64,000 bases of DNA. Source: Gonatopus flavifemur. Taxonomy: Eukaryota; Arthropoda; Insecta; Hymenoptera; Dryinidae. The notes below the pieces were generated by a model. The model was given only the letters and a program-made list of their open reading frames with translations. It was not told the DNA's origin and made no database searches. Each line of letters begins with the position of its first letter. The stretch's first letter is position 1. Below, piece after piece: positions 8,683 to 21,100 of this stretch. The stretch covers positions 24,588,001 to 24,652,000 of the forward strand of contig JAFFJZ010000004.1 in NCBI GenBank assembly GCA_018340375.1, in the 5' to 3' direction. The position numbers and the translations under genes are program-made.

Positions 8683-9262
8683 TCGCGTTATACAATTCGA
8701 TATTCCAAACACTATCCAAGTTCTCAACATTGAATAATTATTTTTAAGTATTAATTTTGTATCGACTGTAACACACTATTTAAAAATCATTTCAGTAATG
8801 TATCAATTGTATTTCATTCTTTCATCTTCATTACATTTCAATATTGTTCCACAAGAATATATCAAAAATCTGTCAACTGAAATGTTACCTATTTGCAATG
8901 TCTCAGATATATTACAAAAGAAACATTACAATGAAATATTTCATAAATGTTCTTGAAATATTTCAAAAATAATTCAGAAATCTTGTATTGCAATGTGAGA
9001 TTAGTGGACATTGCAATATTTGTGAGAGGACTTTGAAATCTCAGTACGACATGCAGCAATATTACAAGGATATTCCAATATCTCGAACGTTAGATTTCTG
9101 CGGTCGTAATGAAATCTCCGATGCTCTATGGGTTGGATGACTGTTGGATACAGAAATATTTATACATCGGTGACTGCGAAAATACAATGTATTATGTCTC
9201 AGTTATGCATGGAAAATCGAGAAATTTGTTGACAGCACCATTCCATTGCACACTGTATTATA
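8683..9262. other. AT-rich non-coding; no feature recognised
   Basis: Contains repeated motifs around AATATTTC and ATTGCAAT (8830-9080) with partial inverted symmetry, suggestive of an old MITE, but ends and target duplication could not be defined. Confidence 0.3.
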
Positions 9263-9514
9263 CTAAATATATATTATTATTATTATGATTATTATTAATA
9301 TAATGTATTTTAGGTAACATACCTATTACATGGAAGATGTCTATTATATGACTTCATATAATAATTGTTCCTTAATTGCTAATTTGTTTTTGTTTTACAC
9401 ATATATCGCAAATAGCTTGAATCAGTTTCTTTGAGTTCTGACAGTCTATACGTTTGTAACTATAGTATATTCTTATGCTCTTATAATCCCAACTATTTTA
9501 GTACGGTTCTTAAT

Positions 9515-12500
9515 TTATTCGTTCAGATAAAGATCTCTTATCTTTACTATTTTCGAAATGTGGTGCGCCACTAACAAATAATTGTTTATTCCCTTTACAT
9601 TTAATATTTCCTGAACAGTGAGTGCATCAAAATTCTCTGGTCTGCAAGGTTTGTAGATAGGACATTTTTTTAGTAAGTGCTCTAGTGATTCTGGTTCTTC
9701 CAAGTTACAAATTAGACATTCATTCGTTCCTAAAATTTTGTTAAAGTTGTTCTCTTTATCTGTTATTAGTAGTGTTTGTTTACCCGCAAGCCTGATTTGC
9801 GCTAATGACCTTTTAACATACATGGGAGTGTTAAGTAATTCCTATTAAGTAATTTTCGGTTTCATGTTTTCCTAAATTTTTGATTTCTCTATACATAGGT
9901 GAATAGCCAGAGCACATTGCCCGTTCCATATCTTTCACCCAATTCTTGATGTTCACTACTTCTAAGATTTCGTTCAATTTGCCTCTTATATCCGTTGGGT
10001 TTGAATTTAACCAAAGGTCTTCAAATCCTAGGTCAACTAACCATACTCTCAACTGTGTGCACCAATTATATTTGATATTGCCTTCCCCTTCCTCGTCTGA
10101 AAGTCGTAATTCATTATAGCATTTCTTTGGGAATCTCATTTCGTCCATGTTGATGATTTTCAACCAGTAAGTAATTGTTCTTTTTAACACTAAGTTTTCT
10201 AAGCTCGTTCTTCCCGTTTCCAATCTGATGAGATATCCCGGAGTGCATTTTGGAACCCGTAAGAGTGCTTTGAAGAAATATGTTTGGGCTTTTTCTATTG
10301 TGTCTAACTGTCGCTGACCCCAAATCTCTGATGCGTACAGTAAGGTTGATAAAGCTATTGATTCGAAGAGTTTTTATCTTCTCATCCCACCCTTGACTTT
10401 GAGCTTTTATTAGCAATTTCCAAATTACTCCAATAGCTATTTTAGTTTTTGTTAATAGTTGATCTGCCGTAGTTCTAAATCTACCTGATGGCGTAAATGT
10501 CATTCCTAAATACGTATATTTATTTACAATTTCGATTGGTTTACCGCGGTATCTGATTTTCCTCAATTGTTTTAGTTTACCCCCTTTCCTAAAGATCATG
10601 ATCTTAGATTTCTCCGTGTTGACTTCAATATGATTTTCTTCACAAAACTCCGATAAGGTGTCCATCATCCTTTGTAATTCGAGTATATGATCTGATATGA
10701 GCACCAAATCATCTGCGAACATCAATGATTCCATTTTGTCTATTATTTTATTGTGTCCCTTTCCCAGAAAGTAAGTATCGATGTCACTTAGCAGCAGTGA
10801 AAAGAGGGTGGGGCTTAATGGGTCGCCCTGCAATACTCCCTCATTTACTCTCATTTCTTTAGTATAACCTTGATTATGTTTCACCCTTATTGTTGCCCTA
10901 TCATAATAGTTTTTTACAATTTCAATTCAATTTGCACTTAAACCTGCGTTATACAGTTTATGCCAAAGTACTTCATGGTTAATGAGGTCAAAAGCTTTCC
11001 TAAAATCAATAAATGCCACGAATAATTTGCCTTTGTTTTTAGTCAAAGCATGGTTAATTTTAGTTCGAATAATGAACAAATTATCTTGACATGACCTTTG
11101 GGTCTGAATCCCATCTGTCCCTCAGGTAGTATATTATTCATTTCTGACCATTTAATAATTCTGTTATTGAGAATTGAAGTAAATATTTTGGCAATCGTAT
11201 TGATCGAACCGATACCTCTATAATTAATTATGTCCTTCGAATCACCTTTCTTATGAAATAGTAGTATTTTTGTACTGCTCCAGGAATCAGGAGTTTGTTT
11301 CTCCTCAAATGATCGATTAAGAAAATTCAGCAAATAGGGCATACATTCTTGTGGCAGATTTTTGTAGACACTGTTCGGTATGCCATCCAACCCTGGGGCT
11401 TTATTAGATTTTGTTCTGGTTATTGCTGATATCAATTCGCTCTTTTCAATCTGTCTATCTGAAAACGGATGCCGCACATCATGAAAAGTTATCTCCTTGC
11501 GCAATGTGCTTCTATAGAAATCTGTATAATATTTTTCAATGCTCGAGGTTTCTATGTTCATTCCGCTTTGACTAGAACCTCTGAGTTCTTTAATTAGCTT
11601 CCAGAATTCTCGGCTGTCCCTAACGTTCCCTATTTTCATACTCAATTCCTTATTATATTCCTCTTTTTCCTTTTCAATTAAATTAGTGAGTTTTTTCTTT
11701 TGAGCCAGATATTTTTCCTTGAGAAACATTTTGTCACTTTCCGATTTACGCCATTCTTTATATGTTGACTTTATATTTTTTCTCAACTCGTAGCAATTTT
11801 TGTCGAACCATGGTTTATTTCTAATCTGTGAATTTTTTCGTTTCGTATTTATTTGAATCATATTGAGTTTATTTGCAGCATCAGATATTAATTCCGTAAT
11901 TTCAAATTTATGATTTTCTTCACTTCCATCTAAATCCCATATCATGTCCCTTACAACTCTTTTATAATCTTCAGTTCTATCCCTTGACCACAAAAATCTC
12001 AAGTCAGGCGTTATATTTGAGTTTTCTAGAAGTATCCAATCCTGCTCAGAAGGAGCGCGTTCAGTGAATAATAATTGTGTTGCCAAGTGATCCGAATTCC
12101 CAATATCAATAATTCTGAAGTCTTTCAGTGCTTGCAATGTATTTATCCCCGTCCATATGAGGTCAATAGTACTACTTCCCCTCTTGTTTATAAAAGTAAA
12201 ATTCCCTGCCTCATCACTAGGGCTTCTTCCGTTCAGAACAACGAATCCCAGCCCTTCCATTATCTCTATAAGTATCCTGCCTTGTTTATTTATTGTTTTA
12301 TCTTTATTATTTCTAATATCACTGAAATTCGTATCATTCATAGTCTCATTGTCAACTTGATTTAGATCTCCTATTCTGCAGTTGAAGTCTCCCTCTATGA
12401 TATAATGATAGTCATATTCTTCTTTTAAGCTAATCAATACTTCGTTTAACGCTAGCAGTCTTCCTTCACAGTAATTATCTCTAATGTAAACATTTGCTAT

Positions 12501-12920
12501 GATGAATTTGTTATTGTTTATATTACATTTCATGACTATCCACGAGACATCTTTGGTTAGTATAATTACATCAGTTATTATTGTTTCGTTTATTAGCATA
12601 AACAACCCTCCACTCGCTCTTCCTAACAATTTTTTTTTGGTTGCTTGGCTACATATAATCTCATATTCTTTGAATAAGTTTGGGACATAAAGATTTTCCC
12701 CCGTAACCCACGATTCACATCTACAAATAATAGCTTCGTTTTTCATTGCCTCGAAATCTGCTTCACCCATTTCAGTTAGATTTTTCATCCCATGTAAATT
12801 CCAAAGAATTATACTCACATTAGGATTATCCTCACTACTCTTACTTATTTTGTTGACTTCCGCGAATTCACTTAGAGTTCCTAAATTAACTAGATTTACG
12901 TTATTGGCTTCCTCTTCCAT
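9515..12920 (-). pseudogene. LINE ORF2: endonuclease-reverse transcriptase, frameshifted
   Basis: The first 625 codons (12920-11043) contain endonuclease signatures NLHG, CESW, GDFN and SDH, then the RT start (KAPGLDGIPN, QMGFRPKG). A frameshift near 11090 and an in-frame TGA near 10927 break the RT before the segment at 10884-10114. That segment has QGDPLSP and the catalytic FADD (codons at 10708-10719). A further shift near 10220 leads to the thumb/connection region (10223-9831), and the last piece (9823-9515) carries the Cys/His motif CLIC...HLLKKC. The enzyme would nick DNA and copy LINE RNA at the target; this copy is dead. Confidence 0.75.
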
Positions 12921-12999
12921 TCCTTCCTCTCCTTTGTGTAGATTTTTTTCAATCCTCGGTCGATCTCATGTCCGTTCCCACGTTTTCCTCTGACGATCT

Positions 13000-13419
13000 T
13001 CAAAAGAACCTCCTATTTTCCTGCTCGATTAAACCGCCGTTTTTCCAAATCCAGCACTTATCTCCCGCATAGAGTTTTCTAATTGCAATCTTGGTTTTTT
13101 GTCCTTCATGTTTTTCTTCATTGGCTTTTTCTGTGGTCTTTCTTTGAATTTTTACTTCTTTTTTAGTCAAGTCATTATTTATAAAAATCTTTTCTTCTCC
13201 CAACAGCTTCTTGTTCTTCATTATTTCACATTTGGAATCCCACGTATCCAGTTCCGCTATATATAAAGTCTCGCCTTTGAATTTTGATATTTCCCCCGAT
13301 TCTTTAACTTTGCATGTTACTTTAACCTTGTCCTTTAAGAAATTTTCTAATTTTTCCGTCACGCTCCCATTGATGTCATTGAGCCCTTTCATTATGATGT
13401 TATTTTTTCTCAAATTCAT
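13000..13419 (-). CDS. LINE ORF1 protein (RNA-binding, probably partial)
   Basis: 139 codons upstream of ORF2 on the same strand, Lys/Glu-rich, with a segment KIFINNDLTKKEVKIQRK typical of ORF1 proteins that precede endonuclease-RT ORFs in insects. Its expected role is RNA chaperoning in the ribonucleoprotein. The gap to ORF2 is 79 nt. The N-terminus may be missing. Confidence 0.5.
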   Translation of the reverse strand: MNLRKNNIIMKGLNDINGSVTEKLENFLKDKVKVTCKVKESGEISKFKGETLYIAELDTWDSKCEIMKNKKLLGEEKIFINNDLTKKEVKIQRKTTEKANEEKHEGQKTKIAIRKLYAGDKCWIWKNGGLIEQENRRFF

Positions 13420-13480
13420 CTCCGTCGTATCAGCGATTGCAACTTATCTGAATTTCATATTATCCGTGGCGCGGTAAAAT

Positions 13481-14169
13481 TGTCGCGATGAATTCAGGTT
13501 ATTCACAGCCTCAATTTTGGTTTGAATTTCAATTTCTGAGCATGTATGCAAATTCCTATTATTATTATAACTGAGTAGACCGATTGAACTCCATTCCAAT
13601 CAGGAAGTGTGATTTCGGGTTATGATTTCTATTCAAATTAGCAATACGCAAATCGCAGATAATTATATATTATAGTGTCAAATACACGGATTCAGTTTCA
13701 AAGTGCCGTCATCACAGTTTTCAAATGCAAAAATCGGAAACAAATTTGGAAAAAATTCTTTTATACTGAAGTTATTATATTAGTATTTTGAAGTGATTCG
13801 AAGTTTTACAATACATATCACTCAATAACGAGTTATTGGTCAATTTTCGATCATTCTCAAACCAAAATAATTGTCCAATAATTGCCAAACTGAGGGTCAC
13901 ATTATTTCACAGCTGATGGCAGCACCTGTGTCCATATCATCGACCTGCAATTGGAAAATCCAATGGTCCACTGAAATTGATCAATTATTGGTCGCCAATG
14001 TGGACAGAAGCATGGACAAATATTGATCAATTCCACCGAATCTCATTGTGTGATGACTGACCAGTTATTTATCAGCTTTGGTTGGCTGGGTATATTATTC
14101 GTGCCCATATCATTGCTACAGTGGGAATTGAATTCTATCCGACATACTCAATTTAGAGCTTTATGAACA
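13481..14169. other. Non-coding; cluster of CCAAT/ATTGG motifs before a small gene
   Basis: Between 13850 and 14090 at least eight CCAAT or ATTGG pentamers occur in both orientations, some as close inverted pairs (ATTGGAAAATCCAAT at 13951-13965). This could be promoter sequence of the two-exon gene at 14170 or the remains of a foldback element. No clear TATA/Inr pair is found. Confidence 0.3.
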
Positions 14170-14641
14170 ATGTTCCAATGTATTGTAGCGAATCAGGATA
14201 TGAACCAGCCTGTGGGGGATGCAGGGGAGATCGAAGACGTTGAGATGGATGAAGCAGGTGAGATATTGGGGGCAATGCAAAAGGTTGCTACAATCGTGGA
14301 ATTCCAGCGAGATCTACCAATCATATGTCTACATTAGATGGAATGGAGGGAAATACCTGATGTAGCAACCATGATGTGATGACATGAACCATTGCTTCAG
14401 AGCGATGACAATTTTAATGATAATTAATTCTTCTGCAGACGCAGGACCTGCTCGACCACGAGCTCCTCGGAGGTTCAGGGGGCAGGGATATCACAGGGGC
14501 GTGGATCGAGCGAAGCGCGGTTTGCTGGAATTATTCCAGATCATGAATGAGGTGTGTGAGGACACGGCGAGGAGGAGGTTCAGGAACAGTAGGGGTGGGA
14601 GAAGAGGTAATGGGGGAAGGAGGAATAGGCGGAATGTATAG
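14170..14641 (+). CDS. Candidate two-exon gene for a small Arg/Gly-rich protein
   Basis: Exon 1 is 14170-14257: an ATG frame of 29 codons plus one base, acidic (GDAGEIEDVEMDEA near its end), closed by the consensus donor GCAG/GTGAGA. Exon 2 is 14439-14641 after the acceptor TTAATTCTTCTGCAG. Removing the 181-nt intron keeps the frame exactly and gives 96 residues ending at TAG 14639-14641. The product has an acidic N-terminus, a central helix-like stretch (RGLLELFQIMNEVCED) and Arg/Gly-rich arms (RRFRG, RNSRGGRRGNGGRRNRRNV). It resembles RGG-type RNA-binding tails, or a C-terminal Friend-of-PRMT1/ALYREF-like basic domain, but I do not recognise a family. Neighbours are transposons, so a retroposed or degraded gene is possible. 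Confidence 0.5.
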
Positions 14642-15126
14642 AAGGAAGTGTGGGGGACATGGAAATGTTTGATGATATGCATGTAAAGTTGATTCAAAAT
14701 ATATATCCTTGAAAAAATGTGACTAGACGTACAACGTATTTATTCATGGAACCATTGATATGCACACGTATGCAGGTTACCTACATTCCTCCATGGAAAA
14801 TAATAACAGAGGATTGAACATCAGAAGTGAATCTGCGGAAGGTCGATACTTGGGAACCTGAAAGAATGATGGACCATGATATGGGAGGTTTTGACTGATG
14901 ACCAGGGAGCACAAACTGCCTTGAAAGGGCTACTTCGAAAGTTGGATTCTCCAGCTGTTTGACTGAACGTTGACAGTTTTGTACAACTCAGTTCTTTTCA
15001 TGGTCAGCGAAACGATGGAATATGGATGACATTGAGCTTTGCTCAACCCAGATGGATGGAGCATAGATATATTGAAGACTTCGGGTGACACCTGAAAGGA
15101 CAAACGATTTATCTCGAGGGAACATG
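14642..15126. other. Unique-looking flank between small gene and satellite
   Basis: No ORF, repeat or RNA gene recognised. An AATAAT-type A-rich element near 14797-14808 might serve as a weak poly(A) signal for the upstream gene. Confidence 0.3.
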
Positions 15127-18100
15127 CACAATTTGCCTTTTTTTGTCATTTGGAAGCTCCCGAAATTTGAAAAATTACAGGATCAGGAGTTTCAAAATGC
15201 TCTATCTCATCCGGATTTAGGGTACAAACGATGATACTCGGTGAAATCATACTCTGGCATGTGGGGATCATTGTCATCCACGCAGAATTTTTGCCGGACT
15301 CTCCTAAGTCATTTTATAGCTCCCGAAAGTTGAAAAATTACACGATTAGGAGTTTCAAAATGCTGTATCTCATCTGGATTTAGGGTACAAACGATGATAC
15401 TCGGTGAAATCCTACTCTGGCATGTGGGGATCATTGTGATCCAGGCAGAATTTTTGCCGGACTCTCCTAAGTCATTTTATAGCACCCGAAAGTTACGAAA
15501 TTACAACTTTTTTGACTTCAAATGCTGTATCTCATCTGGATTTAGAGTACAAACGATGATACTCGCTGAAATCATACTCTGGCATGTGGGGATCATTGTG
15601 ATCCAGGCAGAATTTTTGCCGGACTCTCCTAAGTCATTTTATAGCTCCCGAAAGTTGAAAAATTACAGGATTAGGAGTTTCAAAATGCTGTATCTCATCT
15701 GGATTTAGGTCACAAACGATGATACTCGGTGAAATAATACTCTGGCATGTGGGGATCATTGTCATCCACGCAGAATTTTTGCCGGACTCTCCTAAGTCAT
15801 TTTATAGCACCCGAAAGTTCAAAAATCACAGGATTAGGAGTTTCAAAATGCTCTATCTCATCTGGATTTAGGGTACAAACGATGATACTTGGTGAAATCA
15901 TACACTGGCATGTGGGGATCATTGTGATCCAGGCAGAATTTTTGCCGGACTCTCCTAAGTCATTCTATAGCTCCCGAAAGTTGAAAAATTACACGATTAG
16001 GAGTTTCAAAATGCTGTATCTCATCTGGATTTAGGGTACAAACGATGATACTCGGTGAAATAATACTCTGGCATGTGGGGATCATTGTCATCCACGCAGA
16101 ATTTTTGCCGGACTCTCCTAAGTCATTTTATAGCTCCCGAAAGTTGAAAAATTACAGGATTAGGAGTTTCAAAATGCTCTATCTCATCCGGATTTAGGGT
16201 ACAAACGATGATACTTGGTCAAATCATACTCTGGCATGTGGGGGTCATCGTCATCCACGCAGAATTTTTGCCGGACTCTCCTAAGTCATTTTATAGCACC
16301 CGAAAGTTACGAAATTACAACTTTTTTGACTTCAAATGCTGTATCTCATCTGGATTTAGAGTACAAACGATGATACTCGCTGAAATCATACTCTGGCATG
16401 TGGGGATCATTGTGACTCAGGCAGAATTTTTGCCGGACTCTCCTAAGTCATTTTATAGCTCCCGAAAGTTAGAAATTACACGATTAGGAGTTTCAAAATG
16501 CTGTATCTCATCTGGATTTGGGGTACAAACGATGATACTCGCTGAAATCATACTCTGGCATGTGGGGATCATTGTGATCCAGGCAGAATTTTGCCGGACT
16601 CTCCTAAGTCATTTTATAGCTCCCGAAAGTTAGAAATTACACGATTAGGAGTTTCAAAATGCTGTATCTCATCTGGATTTAGGGTACAAACGATGATACT
16701 CGGTGAAATAATACTCTGGCATGTGGGGATCATTGTCATCCACGCAGAATTTTTGCCGGACTCTCCTAAGTCATTTTATAGCTCCCGAAAGTTGAAAAAT
16801 TACACGATTAGGAGTTTCAAAATGCTGTATCTCATCTGGATTTAGGGTACAAACGATGATACTCGGTGAAATAATACTCTGGCATGTGGGGATCATTGTG
16901 ATTCACGCCGAATTTTTGCCGGACTCTCCTAAGTCATTTTATAGCTCCCGAAAGTTGAAAAATTACAGGATTAGGAGTTTCAAAATGCTGTATCTCATCT
17001 GGACTTACGGTACAAACGATGATACTCGCTGAAATCATACTCTGGCATGTGGGGATCATTGTGATCCAGGCAGAATTTTTGCCGGACTCTCCTAAGTCAT
17101 TTTATAGCTCCCGAAAGTTAGAAATTACACGATTAGGAGTTTCAAAATGCTGTATCTCATCTGGATTTAGGGTACAAACGATGATACTCGGTGAAATAAT
17201 ACTCTGGCATGTGGGGATCATTGTCATCCACGCAGAATTTTTGCCGGACTCTCCTAAGTCATTTTATAGCTCCCGAAAGTTGAAAAATTACACGATTAGG
17301 AGTTTCAAAATGCTGTATCTCATCTGGATTTAGGGTACAAACGATGATACTCGGTGAAATAATACTCTGGCATGTGGGGATCATTGTGATTCACGCCGAA
17401 TTTTTGCCGGACTCTCCTAAGTCATTTTATAGCTCCCGAAAGTTGAAAAATTACAGGATTAGGAGTTTCAAAATGCTGTATCTCATCTGGATTTAGGTCA
17501 CAAACGATGATACTCGGTGAAATAATACTCTGGCATGTGGGGATCATTGTCATCCACGCAGAATTTTTGCCGGACTCTCCTAAGTCATTTTATAGCACCC
17601 GAAAGTTCAAAAATCACAGGATTAGGAGTTTCAAAATGCTCTATCTCATCTGGATTTAGGGTACAAACGATGATACTTGGTGAAATCATACACTGGCATG
17701 TGGGGATCATTGTGATCCAGGCAGAATTTTTGCCGGACTCTCCTAAGTCATTCTATAGCTCCCGAAAGTTGAAAAATTACACGATTAGGAGTTTCAAAAT
17801 GCTGTATCTCATCTGGATTTAGGGTACAAACGATGATACTCGGTGAAATAATACTCTGGCATGTGGGGATCATTGTCATCCACGCAGAATTTTTGCCGGA
17901 CTCTCCTAAGTCATTTTATAGCACCCGAAAGTTACGAAATTACAACTTTTTTGACTTCAAATGCTGTATCTCATCTGGATTTAGAGTACAAACGATGATA
18001 CTCGCTGAAATCATACTCTGGCATGTGGGGATCATTGTGACTCAGGCAGAATTTTTGCCGGACTCTCCTAAGTCATTTTATAGCTCCCGAAAGTTAGAAA

Positions 18101-21100
18101 TTACACGATTAGGAGTTTCAAAATGCTGTATCTCATCTGGATTTGGGGTACAAACGATGATACTCGCTGAAATCATACTCTGGCATGTGGGGATCATTGT
18201 GATCCAGGCAGAATTTTTGCCGGACTCTCCTAAGTCATTTTATAGCTCCCGAAAGTTAGAAATTACACGATTAGGAGTTTCAAAATGCTGTATCTCATCT
18301 GGATTTAGGGTACAAACGATGATACTCGGTGAAATAATACTCTGGCATGTGGGGATCATTGTCATCCACGCAGAATTTTGCCGGACTCTCCTAAGTCATT
18401 TTATAGCTCCCGAAAGTTGAAAAATTACACGATTAGGAGTTTCAAAATGCTGTATCTCATCTGGATTTAGGGTACAAACGATGATACTCGGTGAAATAAT
18501 ACTCTGGCATGTGGGGATCATTGTGATTCACGCCGAATTTTTGCCGGACTCTCCTAAGTCATTTTATAGCTCCCGAAAGTTGAAAAATTACAGGATTAGG
18601 AGTTTCAAAATGCTGTATCTCATCTGGACTTACGGTACAAACGATGATACTCGCTGAAATCATACTCTGGCATGTGGGGATCATTGTGATCCAGGCAGAA
18701 TTTTTGCCGGACTCTCCTAAGTCATTTTATAGCTCACGAAAGTTGAAAAATTACAGGATTAGGAGTTTCAAAATGCTGTATCTAATATGTATTTAGGTGA
18801 CAAAAGATGATACTAGTTGAAATAATACTATGGAATGTGGGGATCATTGTCATCCAGGCAGAATTTTTGCCGGACTCTCCTAAGTCATTTTATAGCACCC
18901 GAAAGTTGAAAAATTACAGGATTAGGAGTTTCAAAATGCTCTTTCACATCTGGATTTAGGGTACAAACGATGATACTCGGTGAAATCATACTCTGGCATG
19001 TGGGGATCATTGTGATCCAGGCAGAATTTTTGCCGGACTCTCCTAAGTCATTTTATAGCTCCCGAAAGTTGAAAAATTACAGGATTAGGAGTTTCAAAAT
19101 GCTGTATCTCATCTGGATTTAGGGTACAAACGATGATACTCGGTGAAATAATACTCTGGCATGTGGGGATCATTGTCATCCACGCAGAATTTTTGCCGGA
19201 CTCTCCTAAGTCATTTTATAGCACCCGAAAGTTGAAAAATGACACGATTAGGAGTTTCAAAATGCTCTATCTCATCTGGATTTAGGGTACAAACGATGAT
19301 ACTTGGTGAAATCATACACTGGCATGTGGGGATCATTGTGATCCAGGCAGAATTTTTGCCGGACTCTCCTAAGTCATTCTATAGCTCCCGAAAGTTGAAA
19401 AATTACACGATTAGGAGTTTCAAAATGCTGTATCTCATCTGGATTTAGGGTACAAACGATGATACTCGGTGAAATAATACTCTGGCATGTGGGGATCATT
19501 GTCATCCACGCAGAATTTTTGCCGGACTCTCCTAAGTCATTTTATAGCTCCCGAAAGTTGAAAAATTACACGATTAGGAGTTTCAAAATGCTGTATCTCA
19601 TCTGGATTTAGGGTACAAACGATGATACTCGGTGAAATCATACTCTGGCATGTGGGGATCATTGTGATCCAGGCAGAATTTTTGCCGGACTCTCCTAAGT
19701 CATTTTATAGCATCCGAAAGTTGAAAAATTACACGATTAGGAGTTTCAAAATGCTGTATCTCATCTGGATTTAGGGTACAAACGATGATACTTGGTGAAA
19801 TCATACACTGGCATGTGGGGATCATTGTGATCCAGGCAGAATTTTGCCGGACTCTCCTAAGTCATTCTATAGCTCCCGAAAGTTGAAAAATTACACGATT
19901 AGGAGTTTCAAAATGCTGTATCTCATCTGGATTTAGGGTACAAACGATGATACTCGGTGAAATAATACTCTGGCATGTGGGGATCATTGTCATCCACGCA
20001 GAATTTTTGCCGGACTCTCCTAAGTCATTTTATAGCTCCCGAAAGTTAGAAATTACACGATTAGGAGTTTCAAAATGCTGTATCTCATCTGGATTTGGGG
20101 TACAAACGATGATACTTGCTGAAATCATACTCTGGCATGTGGGGATCATTGTGATCCAGGCAGAATTTTTGCCGGACTCTCCTAAGTCATTTTATAGCTC
20201 CCGAAAGTTAGAAATTACACGATTAGGAGTTTCAAAATGCTGTATCTCATCTGGATTTAGGGTACAAACGATGATACTCGGTGAAATAATACTCTGGCAT
20301 GTGGGGATCATTGTCATCCACGCAGAATTTTTGCCGGACTCTCCTAAGTCATTTTATAGCTCCCGAAAGTTGAAGAATTACAGGATTAGGAGTTTCAAAA
20401 TGCTCTATCTCATCTGGATTTGGGGTACAAACGATGATACTCGGTGAAATCATACACTGGCATGTGGGGATCATTGTGATCCAGGCAGAATTTTTGCCGG
20501 ACTCTCCTAAGTCATTCTATAGCTCCCGAAAGTTGAAAAATTACACGATTAGGAGTTTCAAAATGCTGTATCTCATCTGGATTTAGGGTACAAACGATGA
20601 TACTCGGTGAAATAATACTCTGGCATGTGGGGATCATTGTCATCCACGCAGAATTTTTGCCGGACTCTCCTAAGTCATTTTATAGATCCCGAAAGTTGAA
20701 AAATTACAGGATTAGGAGTTTCAAAATGCTCTATCTCATCCGGATTTAGGGTACAAACGATGATACTTGGTCAAATCATACTCTGGCATGTGGGGGTCAT
20801 CGTCATCCACGCAGAATTTTCGCCGGACTCTCCTAAGTCATTTTATAGCTCCCGAAAGTTGAAAAATTACACGATTAGGAGTTTCAAAATGCTGTATCTC
20901 ATCTGGATTTAGGGTACAAACGATGATACTCGGTGGAATCATACTCTGGCATGTGGGGATCATTGTGATCCAGGCAGAATTTTTGCCGGACTCTCCTAAG
21001 TCATTTTATAGCATCCGAAAGTTGAAAAATTACACGATTAGGAGTTTCAAAATGCTGTATCTCATCTGGATTTGAGGTACAAACGATGATACTCGGTGAA

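Larger units (their letters stand above)
9263..13480 (-). mobile_element. Decayed non-LTR retrotransposon (LINE), two ORFs
   Basis: Minus-strand element with ORF1 (13000-13419) and a broken ORF2 (9515-12920) holding an APE-type endonuclease, a reverse transcriptase and a C-terminal C-X2-C...H-X4-C motif. The 3' side ends near an ATT/AAT-rich microsatellite at 9263-9300, a common LINE tail type. The clade is uncertain: the endonuclease-RT-Cys/His layout fits L1-, R1- or I-like groups. The 5' end is not defined and the value given is approximate. Confidence 0.7.

Noticed and set aside
15222..15256. Hammerhead-like pattern in the 162-bp monomer (ACGATGA ... GAAA)
   Set aside because: The core needs CUGANGA; here the first two positions differ and the intervening stem is at most three pairs, so no credible ribozyme.
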